This document shows positions 28,985-42,700 of a DNA stretch of 64,000 bases, in pieces. This DNA is from Syngnathus acus (lineage: Eukaryota; Chordata; Actinopteri; Syngnathiformes; Syngnathidae). The DNA lies in contig NC_051091.1 of the NCBI RefSeq assembly GCF_901709675.1, positions 5,366,967 to 5,430,966 on the forward strand, written 5' to 3'. The number at the start of each line of letters is the position of its first letter. The stretch's first letter is position 1. Made by a program: the position numbers and the translations under genes. Under the pieces are notes generated by a model, which had not been told where the DNA came from, did no database searches, and saw only the letters and a list, made by a program, of their open reading frames with translations.

Positions 28985-31900
28985 TTACTTTCCAATGATG
29001 ACGTTTTTGTAGCCCTTGACGTGACACAACTTGCTACTGTCAAAATCCACCACCAGCTTTCTCAGTCCGCTGTGGGTGGGAGTGAAGTACATTTTCACCT
29101 TGGCGTCTTCCCCAGGTCCCACCGGAAAGCTCAGCCTGCGGGTCAAAGCAAACATTAGTGCCAAGCAATCTCACAAGCCTCCGGTGAACTAAATATTTAC
29201 ATGACTAATCAGCATTTATATTCTAATTATGGCAGTGTTATCTTTTTGAACTGACAAAACCTGTGTTTACCTCCAGTAGAGATTAAGATCAAAGTTATTT
29301 CTTTTTCCCAGTGTTGGAAAGCAATGACATACAATTTGATAACGCCAGTCCCTGGAAAATAGACATCAGACATGCTGACAGAGATATCCAACCTCTCCGA
29401 GACGACGCTTCCTCCAGTCAGGTTAGCCCCCTCCATGCTGAAGCAGCAATTCTCCAATGGCTCCGGCAAAGGATTTTTTAGCGTGATCTCGGCCGCCAGT
29501 TTTCGATTCTCCTTGGGTTCACCCAAAATCTGCAAAAGACACAATTAGCATCATTTTGAGTGCAATCAAAATACACGCTTCTCTCATCACTAACACTCAC
29601 TCGGACTTGAATTTCAGGATTGTCCAGCACAATGTTTCTCACTGCCAGCGTGGCTTCTCGAGTGGCGTAGTCAAACAGGAGAGCTGCCAGACGGATCATG
29701 TTATCTTCGGTGAGCTGCCCACCATATTTGGAGTAGTTGAGCCTTAGCGGAACCTTCCTGGCTGGAAGAAAATAATACATGAGTTGTGTCATTTGATGAC
29801 GATTCCGACGGCTGGCTCACCTCCTCCAGGTGACAGCTCAACATTGAGTAAATCTTTGAAGCCGCAGTTCCCTCCCTGATTGCCGTTATAGGACACGGCA
29901 CAGGATCCAAAGAGCAGGCGGCACTTTTTGTCGCTCTGTGTGTTGTTGCTAACCAAAGCAAACACGTCAAAGTCGCAGCCCTTTTTCATCTCCGGGGACA
30001 CTTTGATAGTCACGTTCAGGCCTTGGTTGTCCTGCTGCTGGAGAAGTTTATTTTGGTGGTTGGCTTTCTTGAAGGCCTCGCGCTCTTCATCAGAACCTGA
30101 GCACAGAATTTTATTTTATTTTTTCTTCCCAATGAATGAACTTCACCCATGCTGCCTGCTTACCTTCGGGATGCTTGTACAGATGAGTGATGTCTTCTCT
30201 GTGGTCGCTGCCAATGCTTTTGGTGCTGATCTTCTTCCCCACCAGTTGGGTCGAGGTGACTTTCGATGTGCTGCCGTCTTTTTTCTTCATGGTGGTGATG
30301 ACGTCAGCGTTGACTTCGGCAAAGACAAAGGGAGCGTCGTACTTGTACATGAGCTCACCGTCCTTAATGGCCCTGACAGGGATGGGCCCACAACAAAACA
30401 CTCCTGAGGAAAAGAAGGTGTGTGATGCGACGTGATCCACCGCAATTCGGAGATGTGGTCATCAAAAATGTTGGTTACCGTCACTTTTTTCTTGAGGTGT
30501 GGGGTCACTGGCTTGCCAGCCGTTATAAGCGGAACTAATTAAGTCTGGTCGGCTCATCCAGCTCTCCACCCAGCAGTGATAGTTCCTACAGATACCCGCA
30601 CGATAAACAATACACAATACGCAATACACACATTCAGAGAGCTCTCAGCCAAAGTTGCTTCTAGACTTCAATGTTTTATAATAAATAGATACCAGATCAT
30701 TTCTCTGGATCGAATGAGTTCCCCGTTCTCGTTGATGTAGCGTTCGATCACCAGGTTGCTGTTAACGTCATGTGCTGAGGAATAGTTGGTGACCACTCTG
30801 CAGGGGATGCCAAGAGCTCTGGAAACTACAGTGTGATAAATGTGTGGTTATTGCAATACTTTACATATCAGCATTGTCTCCGTGTAAGGCAAAGTGTGTT
30901 TCATTGCGATAGATTGCCACACTCTATATACAAAGTCTTATCTTACTTGAGCAGGCAACAGCAGCAAACACCCAGCACTGTCCGAAACGAACAGGCTGAC
31001 AACTTTGTGTGTCCCAGCAACGCAGAATCTCCACACTGCCCTTCCAGAACATGGGGCTCACCCCTCCGTCAAATTTGTTTGTCCAGTTTCCCTGCAAAAC
31101 CCCTTTGTCATCATCATTGAAATTCACCTGTAAGGCAAAAAGGAATGTCAACCTGCAGCTCAAAATAAAATAAAATAAAATAATGTAGTCAGTCAACTCA
31201 CCATGGCACTGAGAACTCTGGACACATAGATGGGATTTCTCCTGCCTGAGCAGTCTTTGCCTGGATTACGTCGATATTTGGGATTCATATCCAAAATCCT
31301 CAAACACACATCCAGGATTCCACTTTCAAACTGTGCATCAAAAGAAACAAAGTTATTGCCGCCCTTTATCTGAAGAACATATGTGAGAGACATGTTTTGG
31401 AAACAGGTGCGGCGAAAGCACATAAAGCTTCAGTAATCACGTGCTGGCGATGCCAAGAGAAACTGGAAACAAAAACAATCCTCCTCTGCCTCCTGCCAGA
31501 TTGCATAATACTCTGGACATTGCAGGTGTTACTCTGAAGTCTTACAAATGTGTGATTCTGCAGAGCGTTGGCTCTAAACAACCGTATGCATGTGTGGAGT
31601 GAGTCTGGCTGCTTCAGTGTTGATGTTGGTACCTGGCCAAAGTTCCATGGAGTCGCTATTGGATGTTTGGCATCGCCCCGAAAGATGATCCCATCCTGGG
31701 ACAAGACATATTCTTCCAAACTCTCCTTATTGTCCAGATATACAGCATCTCCTGTTGCCAAGAAACGGGATTTATTCGAGATAATGCTGCTCACTCATTT
31801 AGCTTATTTTGTCTCAATCAATCAATTCATATGTTCTTCAAGAACCAGGTTGAGTTGATCCACCTGAACACCAGGGGTTAAACAACAGGATGAAGTCAAT

Positions 31901-34900
31901 CCGTGCAGAGTGTCCCAAGCTCAGGTTGTAACGTCCGATGGGTGCATCGGGGGCAGCGCAGAGGGACAGCGCCACGCTGTCTCCAGGGGGACTGACGACC
32001 GCCGCACTCCAGCGCGACGTGTCGACGTTGGCGGACAGACCAAACAAGGCCCGGGTGCCGTATTGTTCAGAAGGCTGCGGACCTGCAAAAGTAATTATGG
32101 TTGAAGAAATGAAGAAAAGTGAAATATTTGAGTCTGGCTAACAAAACTCAAGGGAGCATTTTCAAACTGCCCTAACTGTAAATTTCTTAATGTAAACCAA
32201 CAGTGAAATAACACATAATGACGATGCCCCCGATGATTTGAAAATCATGTGGCCTTAAATGGCTAATTTTGCTGTTCTGGTAAGTTACATAAGCCTCCGT
32301 CTGGTCACGCTCTTTCACCGCCTAGGAAACCAAGAGGGTCATGGAATCAAAGATCCTCCTTGAACCCATGAAAATATGCTCAATGTGATATCATAGACAC
32401 GGTTATCAGGCAATACACACATCTCGGCACTTCCTGACCATTTGTTGGCAAGAAGTCTTATCACGGTAGGTGGGAGACAATGACTAAATGTTAGATGACA
32501 AGCAGAAGTTGATAAATGAAATATATTGCCCCAGGAGGAGGAAGGAATGAAACACATCTTCACTAAATGACACAACAGTACCCCCCCCTTAAAAAATAAA
32601 TACACATCTGTTTCCTTTCCCCATCAATCAACACCACATCTCATTTCCTCCTTTCCATGTCTGAAATGACAATAGGCTAAAAAACTTGTCTCAGCATGAA
32701 ACGGGTCGGTAATGTGTCCTGAATTCCAGTAACATCCGAACAGGACGCAACCACAATGGATTCTCCTTTCCACCTTTGAAACTTGGAACATGTTCCAGTC
32801 AGTGAGCCCTCTCAGAACCCTGACAAAGAAAGAATTGCTAAAAATTGGGTCACCTGTCTCAGCAATGCATTGCAGAGTGCTAAGTCCTGGTTGGTAGCTT
32901 CCCGAACGAAGATACAAGCTGATGGTAAAGGGTTGACCCCGCCTCACTATCAGCCGGTCCACCCCGTTGAGGTCAGTGTAATGGTCTGTGTTGTTGAAGT
33001 CACATTCCAAGTTGCAGCGATCGATGTCTAGAGCTAAAAAAGAAAAGGAACAGTGGCAAGTGAGTTGCATTGCATTCCGGATGACAAACTTTTTCATGAG
33101 ACCTATTACATTCCAAGTATGTCATTAAGAATTTGTAGATAAATGGTGTGTTAGGTTTAGTAGTTCGGGACATTCCCAAGCTCTTCATCATTTCTCGATT
33201 CCGTTTATGATGATAACAGTGAACTGCAGGACTCTTTTGTGAACCAAGGTGGAAATATTTACTTCCACCACGCTCACGTACACAATCATACACGCACGCA
33301 CACACACACAGTAGAGCCGCTCCTTCTCTCCAGGGTGAGCCATGACTATAAGACAGTCCCACCCTTTGACTTCCTCTCCATGCAATTTCTATTTAATGCT
33401 TTGCTTGTTGGCCTCCTGCCAAAAGCGGCCAATTCATGACATGTCCAAAGGTTAACAACCCTTCCGTCTATTTTGTATTAGCGGCTGCACACAAACACGA
33501 GTCTGCGATGTCACGGTCAGGCGAGACCAAAGTAAACACAGACGAAGCCTCGAAGGCGTCCTGCTGATTTATATGAAGCCAAAGGCAATCCAATCTGAGC
33601 AGTGATCTACACGCACGACTTTGGTTTGTTCCTTAATTGAACAGATGTCAGTTGAACAACTGGAGCAAATTCCTGAAAGATGCCAACATGATTTAGCTCG
33701 GGAGAAATGCGGATCGGCTTAGCACAACTTTTGCTCGTTTCATTTCATTTGATCTGTGGGCAAGAAACAAAAGGATTAGTAAAGTGATAAACCACATTTG
33801 CAAGTCCGTCATCCAACACATCCATTTTAATACATTCTTCTGAATTTTAAAATCCACTCACACATTGAAGCCAATTCCAAGCGGATTAGAATGTGGAAAC
33901 AATTACAAAGATGAATATCACATGCACACATTTGACCATGCCTGTGTTTAAATCCAAAACAGTTGTCTTAACTCCCTCTCTGGGGATCAATTTAGATGAA
34001 AACCAGTACATCAAATTTACTTGCACATATACAACAAACAATCCAGCCTTGACGGAACACTCCCACACTCTTGCGATTATCGAGCTACTTGCGTCAAAAA
34101 GTGCAGCGGAGGCCTAAGTTTACCTTATAAGGCCAAAAGACAACAATCATGTGCCTGGAGCTTTTCTGTGAAAACACAACATTGACTTTGGGAAATGTGC
34201 ATGCAAAAATGTGTATGAGACATTTTTTACGGATGCTTTGTGGAAATTCCCGAAGCTGGAAAGCAGGCGACATTGTACTAAAGATAGAAGTGTAACATTG
34301 AAACGTGTTGTTTTAGCATGTTAAACGTGTAAAGCGATTGAAAAGGCAGCGTGCATAAACAGTTTTACAATTCTTGGTAAAACTTTGAGCTTAATTGACT
34401 TTTAAAAATATTCAGACTTTAATCTTATCTATACTATTGCGACATTTTAATTGTAATATTACACCTTGTAACATAAAAAACGGACTTATTATGGAATTTT
34501 ATTTTTAATTGCAACATTATGAGTACTTGCTCCTGTTGAAAACATGCATCTATTTTAAGCACAATCATCTAAAGATAGACGATGGCATGCTGCTAATTGT
34601 CCAGACTGACAATAAAGGTCATCTGCCCATTTGACTGATTTCTCTTAAGAGTTGTTGGAATTCCTCCCAGGGGAGTCGATGAGAGGAACTAAGCCCCAGC
34701 TGCTCAGATTCTATAAGTGGTCCAGTTTCAAAAGTTTCAAATATCAGTGATTTATTATTGGTATTATTTTTAACATGCATACTGTACATGCTTAAGAAGT
34801 GTGATGGGGGTGCAGAAAAAGTTCCGGTGAAATCACACATAAAAGACCAAAAGAATTCCATTTTCATGCTGGATAAAAAATAAAAACTGGCATCAATCTA

Positions 34901-34926
34901 AGCGAGTATGACTTACCTTGAGCCAT
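28985..34926 (-). CDS. tgm2: Protein-glutamine gamma-glutamyltransferase 2 (tissue transglutaminase)
   Basis: Complete 13-exon gene for a 680-residue calcium-dependent enzyme that cross-links Gln and Lys side chains. Exons, 5' to 3': 34926-34917, 33033-32854, 32082-31864, 31751-31633, 31330-31202, 31127-30947, 30825-30693, 30585-30479, 30403-30164, 30096-29821, 29761-29601, 29529-29393, 29135-28985. The 10-base first coding exon (Met-Ala-Gln) is typical of TGM2. The N-terminal beta-sandwich is residues 1 to about 135, the catalytic core about 137-455, and the two beta-barrels about 465-680. The catalytic triad is C270 (in [10 protein letters not shown]), H327 (NYHCW) and D351 (DPTPQ), with the transition-state Trp at 234. 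Ca-site residues N221/N223/D225 are kept. The redox Cys equivalent to human C230 is Phe (222), though the CC pair (363-364) remains. Several GTP-pocket residues are changed. Splice phases agree throughout. A paralogue such as a tgm2-like gene is possible, but synteny favours tgm2. Confidence 0.93.
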
Positions 34927-36431
34927 GTTTTTGGAGTGGAAATGTCACCCGTGGAGCACCTGAATGGAAAATGTGTATTTGCTGTTATCTGCATGTTATT
35001 TGTACTCTTCCTCCACCCCATGCCAGAGTGCTGGGTGGGCGTGACGCGACCCTCCCCTCAAAAAGTTCTGAGGGGGGGGAGTCATTCCCACAGTCAATTC
35101 ACATTTAGGTTAGAGTGGAACTTCACCGGGACTCAAGAAGCGTGCTTCTCTTGCATTGGCTTCCCGGTGACCACACAAGGCAGACTTGATTCAACAGTGA
35201 TGTCACCATGGCTTTCAAGACGCACTAACAGGATGTAAAATCACGACCGTGCATGTACGACACACTGGGTTACTCAATGCTCAAGTCAATGACGGCCTTC
35301 ATTGCACATTTTGATTGCAAAATATTACTCAGCGTGGCTCAAATGGACGCCATTGACAAACACATACTGGGTCAGTTTTCTGCGCTGACTTTGGCACACA
35401 TTCCCCCCCCAAAAAAAAGACTCCAATTTAAATGGGTTTGTTTGTTTGGGCTGTATGTACCCACAAATTCAAAAATGGGTGAACATTTGATGACAATCAA
35501 AACATAAAACAATACGTATCATTTTCAATGTTAAATATCCTCTTTGTAGTGTATTCCAATGAATCTATTTTGCAAATCATAGCATTCTCACTTTATTTAC
35601 ATTTTACACAATGTCCCAACTTCATTGGGATTTGTAGAAAAGAAACTGACATGATAATTATACACTTGAATCAAACTGTTATTATGAAAGAAGACTGGAG
35701 TTGTCGTTCTCCTCCCCTTTTCTCCTCCATGGTTAAAATTGAAAGCGACCAGCTGCACACCATTACCTCCACCCCACCTCACAAGCACCAGCAAGGTAAG
35801 TTTGGAGGAACTCAAAACTTTTCACAGTTTAAAGCTTTGATGTGATATATTTTACCCCCCCAAATTTTTGATTGAAAGTTCCCAATGCACCTTTATGGCA
35901 ACTCTTAAGAGACTAGACAATGCAGCCGTATGTTTGGAGGCACTCTGGGCAGACTCGTCGTAACGCACGAGCGTTGGCTCCATGCTCGGCATTACATCAC
36001 ACCATGAGTGAATCCAAAGCCAGACGGCCTCTGTCCAAACCCGCACGGTGGAAATGACTGCAGGCCTTCGCCAAGGTCGGCTTGGCGAATGATTTGTGCT
36101 TCTTCCCTCCACAACGTTCACATTTTCAATATTTATAAAATAGCCACGAAGAAAGATTAATAGAAGGGAAATACTATCTTTTATCTTGTAGCGTCCTAAA
36201 AGTAAACAAGCTTGATTTGTTTTTGATTGTGGTTATACTAAATGTCGGATTATGAGGATTGTTGCGGATGTGCAAAAAAAACAAAAAACAATTATAATAG
36301 CTACAAAATAGATAAACAGATAAAAAAAAAATTGGGACATGTGTAGTTCTGCTTCTTAAATGATGAAATAAAAATTGTAAACCTTATACTAAACAATAAA
36401 AGGCTAGTCTGGATGTACTTTTTAAATTGGA
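34927..36431. other. Intergenic region between kiaa1755 and tgm2
   Basis: About 1.5 kb separates the 3' end of kiaa1755 from the first coding exon of tgm2, so the tgm2 promoter probably lies in its right-hand neighbourhood (34927 onward). No TATA box is obvious. The stretch 35545-35640 looks like part of a common teleost repeat. No coding exon is seen. Confidence 0.5.
35545..35640. repeat. Fragment of a common teleost repeat
   Basis: TTTATTTACATTTTACACA followed by ATGTCCCAACTTCATTGGGA resembles the end of a widespread fish element. The call rests on memory, and the left boundary is uncertain. Confidence 0.45.
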
Positions 36432-36437
36432 TTTATT
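36432..36437 (-). terminator. Possible polyadenylation signal of kiaa1755
   Basis: TTTATT on the + strand reads AATAAA on the minus strand, about 300 bases after the proposed stop codon at 36739-36741. Confidence 0.4.
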
Positions 36438-36738
36438 ATTAGAAAAATATGAGTTGCAAATAAAAATATAGTAAAACACAAACAAACCACTGACAAATAG
36501 AAAGGCAACATTAGTGTTGTAAATACATAAAGCTGGATACGTATGTACAGAAAGCTGCAGGTTATAAAATAAATCTTGATATGTTTTTGTAATCGTACCC
36601 TCAAACTGTTATTTAGTGTCCGCATTATTATTCAACTGCATCCTTCCACAGTTGTTTAGTTTGCTGAGAATAAACAAAAACTGAAATATCGCTATGATCC
36701 TGTTAACGTGTGTTACCTTCAATCAATACAAAGCTGTG

Positions 36739-39700
36739 TCACTTTTTATAATTTGTCGAAAGTGAGATTAGAAACCAGGTTGACACAATATTATACAACG
36801 ACTGCTCATCTCCTGCTACTAAATAATCTTGGCTCTCTCGAGTACTCTCAATCTGAAAAAAAGAAAAATTGAGTGAGTGAATCAGAAGAGCAAATTGTAA
36901 ACATCTAATGTCACTTTACCTCATGTGATAGCTCACACCTCAGTGAACTTGCCAACACTTGAATTCTGCAACAAAGAGTATTTTCGATTATTGCAAATAT
37001 ATTCAAAAAGTATTGCAAGGCTTTGGTGCTACACCTTAGCACAAAGCACGTTCTTGGCCTGAAGTACGACTGCTGCTTGGCTTTGTTCAGAGGCTTCGCA
37101 AGCTCCCGTTGGGATGGAGCTCGCCGCCTCCCTGACAGCGATGGCGGAGGTGAAGACTGAAGACGTGTCCTCAGTGTCCCTTTCCAGAGCAGAGCGGTAA
37201 CTGTGAGCGGAGCAGCTGAGGCCGCTCACACTTTCTCCGGAAGACTCTGAGCTGTCCACTGCACAAAGACCATCCAAAAGTCATCACATTCCATTCCGTT
37301 GTATTTAAAAGCAAAAACGTAAACACTCACTGCCCAAATTTTTGCACCAAATCGTTGAAATGGACTCTTACACAGTAAGTTGTGACTCCCACTCTCACGG
37401 TCGACGTCATCCTCCTCTAGAACCCCCGCTGGTGATACGTATTCTTCCAAGCCACTTATTAACATCTTCCGCTTTGGCCCACAGAAATATGTCGCCGGGG
37501 ACAAGGAGCCCCGTCCCGAGGAAGAAGACGAGGACGAAGTACTCCGTGAAGCAGCAGATTTTGGCCGTGCCCCGGTAAGACCGTTGTGTGGCCCGTATGC
37601 ACCACCATGGGCCAGCATCTTGTTTTCTAAAGGAGAGCAGCATAAACACAAACACATTTTGTGGATAAATTAAAATATATCCATCTATTGACTTTCTATC
37701 GTCTCCATTGGGGCTTTATTTGGAATGTATGAGGAAGCCATAAAACCAAACTTGCAACCTCAGAACTGCTCATATTAGAATGAAAAAAGATTGCTTTACC
37801 TCTTGCCATCAGCCCGCAGTCAACAGCTCTGTCACTGATAGCTGCCTCACTGGGTTGGATGTCCATAAAGGGTTTGTTTCCAATTCCCATAAAGACTCGC
37901 TCTTGCATACGGATCTCTGATGGACACATGGAAGAAATAATAAGTCATGTATGAGTGCCCACGTTTGTAAAAGTTACTTTTCTACCTCGGTTGTGTAGTG
38001 CCTGATCCCAGAGGATCCGTTCCAGGTCTTTAGTCCAAGCCTCCTTCAGTTCCCGGCTAAATGCTTGCAGTGTGTACGTGTCTTGGGTTTTCCGCTTTCT
38101 GAACCAAATTTCAAAGCAAAGACCGGTGTCGCCGGTGTTTTGGGTCATGCCGACGTCTGATGTCTGAAAACAAACACCACAGTCATGATTATTAATTATT
38201 TGGCCTAGACTGGACTGGACCTGTGAGGTTTGCCTTTATTTTATGCTTATTAAAATGTGAACATGTGTGTGACATGGTGGTTGGTTGACATTGGTCATAA
38301 CTTTGCAACAAGTAGAGCAAATTGCCCAAGTTTTGTTACTGCAGCAAACCTCAGTCCACTAACTTGTTGCAGAAGTGCAAGTGGAGGCAACACCCAAAGT
38401 ACATTGAGCAATTTTGTATATGTATTATGGCACCTAAATTTAAAAAAAAAAAATACATTGGTGTGTATGTGTACCTTGAATGACTGTTTGTAGACGTACG
38501 TATCATTCCCCACGTCGGTCTTCCTGGTTTTGCTAAAGAGGATGAGTTCTTGAAAAAGGAAAATATGACGGGAGCATTTTTTCTTCCTAAATGTTACAAA
38601 GAACTCGTCCTGGCGAATTAACTGCCCTTGCTCCTTGAGATTAACCTGCAGGGCGTAAAGAGAATGATACCAAACCTCAATCAAGATGGAATGTCATATT
38701 TTTGCATCTTTTGTAACAGAGATCATTTATTCATAAAACAGATGGAATGTTTCTTATAAAAAATGACTTGCGATGGGCCACGGATTTGACTGCCTTGCAG
38801 GCAGCACCTTAGATTCATTCCGCAGAGCAGATGGAAGAAATATTAGCATTTGAAACTCCCGTCCAAGATGAATGAAGATTGATCATACTAAATTAAAGAA
38901 GCCACATTTCCGCCTCCGCTTGTTTTTCCCCTGTCAGTTAAGTTTCCTTTGTTATTTGTCATCTGCGCTTCTCTGCAGCATTTCTAAATTGCATCATAAG
39001 TAAATGTAGACACAAACTTCTAAAACAGCAATTCTGCTCAAATTACCTTTTAATTATACTGTATTTTGAAGAATTGATTTTATTCATCCATGACACCGGT
39101 CACGTTATTGATGATAATTGACATTTCTTGACCCCTGCTCTAATAAACCCACAAATGTCAGTTGGCTGACAACCGCTCCAGGTGGTACTCCACCTAGAAC
39201 ATTATTTTCATCTCTGGTCCTGACCTATAAACAGAAATTGTAATGTACAACAGTGGAGTTGTCCTCACGTCACAATGGCGGATGGCGTCCATGGCCAGCA
39301 GATTGTTGCCGTGTCTGAGCTGGAAGTGAACGACCTCCAGGGCAGCTTTGAGTTCGGCCAGCTCTCTGACTTGTCCTGGCGCGCACTCCCTCATCATGTC
39401 TTGCAGCAGCAGGCTGTACTTACTGATCCGCTGCACCGGTTTCAGTAAGTAAGACCACAGGTCCATTTTGTCCCTGAGAGCCAGCTGCTTTTGCTGGTGG
39501 GCAAGGAAACAGGAGAGATCTTTCAAAGAAGAACACTAAATGAAAAATACCTTCAGATGATAATCCGGGTCTAAGAGTTTGTTGGCGGAATACCAATAAT
39601 AATATTTGAAGAAGTGCTCATCACAAGTCCTATCAATGTTTGCATGCTAACCAGGTGCATGTAAGCCAAAAATCTCCACCGTGACATGATAACATTCTTC

Positions 39701-42700
39701 AAGTAGACGGTTGGGGAACCATCCCTCCCCTCATGTTAAAAAAAAAAATGCACGATTGAATTCAGAGTAAAATGTGATTCACCTTGAAGAAAGCCTTTCC
39801 ATGATTGATGAGAAGACTATCAGACTGTGGTTTGTTTTTGCTGTAAAGGGCATACAGAGCAAAGTTTTCTCTCTAAAAGGGGAGGAAGGAAAAAACAATA
39901 CTATTAGATTAGAGCATTATCACACTCCATACTTGGTGTAATTTATAATATTTCACAATTTTAAGATTGCGCCACATGTTATCCTTTAACAAATATCATT
40001 TGTTAGTAATATGTCATTGTGACTTCTGTGGAATTCTGTTGAAATGACTCGTTGCTTCACGTACATGTCGTAAGAAGCAGCGCCCCACCCTGAAGGGTTC
40101 ATTAGCGCAGTTCTCCAGCTCACTCATGAAATGATGGTGGTGGAAATCATGCAGTTTTTCCAGGTTACCAAAGATGCTCCCTTTCTGACCCCTGAGGTCT
40201 TGCGGTACGTCGCTTCTCTCCAATTCGGGGAAGTAGTGCTCCCGAACATAGCCTAGAGCTTTTACGTATTCCCTCTCTGTGGACAGAAGCTCCTCCATGA
40301 TCTTTTGTAGTTTCCTGAAAGTATGATTATAACCGAGAGAGTGTGTTTTAGATCATGAGTTTCCGAGACAAGACGTCACTATTTTTTAAATGAAGGGAGT
40401 CTAACGTACAAAATATTGCTTCCATTGTCTGTTGGGACGACGATTGTCTCATTATCGCAACTCAGGGTCGGAGCTGGATGTTCTTTGGTGAGACCTTCCT
40501 GATCGCCCTCTGTTGATTTGAAGCTCAGATTCTCGAAGTAGGAAGAAGGCAGGCTTTGGAGAGGCTCCGGGTTTTGTTCTGACGTTCGCTTACTCGTCTG
40601 ACAGAGTGGCTGTTTTTCATGAAAAGGTGCAAGAGCAAAGGCGAATGGCGAATAAGTGGTTATACACGATCCCTCACTCAGGGAGCGACTCAAGACTCGG
40701 TGCCGAGAAACGTCGGCCTCCGTTTGAACCGAGGCTGTTCTCCTCAGATCAGCCTCACTGCGATGCCCTCTTGGCTTCCATTTTGTTTCTCCCTTTCTTT
40801 GCGGGAGAAGCTTCAGAGCTGGAGGTTCTCCGTTTTCATTCGCTTTCAAGGATGCAGCTTTGGTGTGTTGATTTTGAGGGATGTAAACTTTTTGAGAGTT
40901 CGCATGCTGGGTCAGGGAGGATTCAACCTCCCTCATTTCAGTCTTACTCTCCATTCCTCCAGTCTGCCCATGAGTGCTTACAACCATGGTCTGTTGGTTG
41001 TGCTTCTTATCTCTGCATGCCTTCTTCTTCTTCTGCATCTTCTCAAGACGCTGCCTGACTTCTTGGCACCGCACCCAAGCCGCATTCCACACTTTCATCG
41101 CCCCCGAGGAGCCCGATCTTAAAGAACAGGCCTTAGATTTCAAGGCCTGGAAATTCCGGGTGGAGAACTCATCACCTAATCTCTCTTCATACATCTGCAG
41201 TGTGCTGAGATTGGTCTGAGCCAAGTAACACTCGTGCTCTACCTGCTCTAAAAAATGACCGCATTCCTTGGCCAAGGCACAAGCCTACAGAGAGAGAGAG
41301 AGAGAGAAAAAAACAAAGTGTAGCTTTTAAGTTAGCTCATGTCAGTCAAACTGGGAGTGCAATTAAAAGTCACAAGCAAGATGGCGACTCCAACCTGCTC
41401 ACAGAAGCGGTGCACTTTCACAAGTGTGGTGAGTTCCTTGTGTATCTGCTCCGCTCGGGACATAAAGTCATCGACATTGCACTTGAATGTGTTGAGGACT
41501 GTCTGAAAAACATCCGCCACCGGACTGGATGCACTTGAACCCACATTTTTTTCTGCTTCACTCACGAGAGACAAAGCGTGCTGTTGTTTTTCCTGGAATA
41601 AACAATACGGAGGTTTTGGACATTTTATAGACACAGGGATGTTTTTTTTTTCCAGTCACTATGAGGATGTCTGTACCTTTGCTTGAAGGAGGAATGTGTC
41701 GTACCGCTGCAAGATGTCCTCGGTGTACAAATGATCTTTTTGGTCAAATTCCTTCAGTCTATGTTCACCTTCTTCGCTGAACCACACAGCCGACTGCAAA
41801 ATATAATGCCACGGCAATATTAGCGACGTTTCGCCTCACGTTGCGTCCGAACTCGCAGTACCTCTTTAATTTTTGCATCCATGTCTCGGAGCACAAAAAG
41901 GTACTCCAATTGCTGAAGTGATTCGTTCGATCGCATCACCAGCATATGGAGTTTCTCCTCAACCTGGTTGTACAGATGCGTCACTGACTCCAGAGCATCT
42001 CTGCAACGACACACGTGCATGTTTGTGTTCACCAAGAGGACAAACGTGGTACTACGCATTGTGCGCTACCTGTAGTCTTCAGACTGTGGAAAGCGAAATT
42101 CTTCCCTCCTCATTCTGGCCAGCACCGCCCCGCCTTCTCTTTGCAGGGTCACCAACCGAGCATCCTCCAGCACATTCTTCATCGAATCCCTTTGTTCTTG
42201 AATGCATTCACGAACCTCCTGCAACAGGAAAACATTCATTGAGCGTTCAAAAAAAAAAAAAACAGGACTCATTCAGTGCAACACTATTCATAAAAATAAA
42301 TATTTCTTTTACCTGGGCTGTGTCCATGACATTGACTTCATTCACTTTAGTAATAGCCCTCTGTAAGAAACTGTCAGCCTCGTGAAGGTCACTTATGAAA
42401 GAAACCAGTCTCTGAAATGGAATGTATTTACACTTTAGTGGAACATAACGCAGTAACTGTCTGGAAGTGAAACCCCAACATGCTGTCATTCACACAGGAG
42501 TTACTTTCAACTTTTGTTAAAAAAAACAACAACAAAAACTGTCCATCATTCCTGACATAACTAATATACTTTTTTTTTGGCATTACCTGATGGAATTGGA
42601 GCCAATCTTTATGGCTGTAGGTGAATGTTCCTCCCAGCTCAGAGGTCAACTGTGAAGCGTCCACCGTCTTGTAGAGTGCTTTCATAGACGTCACCAAGTC

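Noticed and set aside
29928-30435. Plus-strand open frames of 159 and 82 codons
   Set aside because: They are antisense to tgm2 exons 9 and 10.
40606-41122. Two + strand open frames of 150 and 167 codons
   Set aside because: They lie antisense to the 875-base exon of kiaa1755 (41284-40410), whose frame is supported by splice phase and family context.
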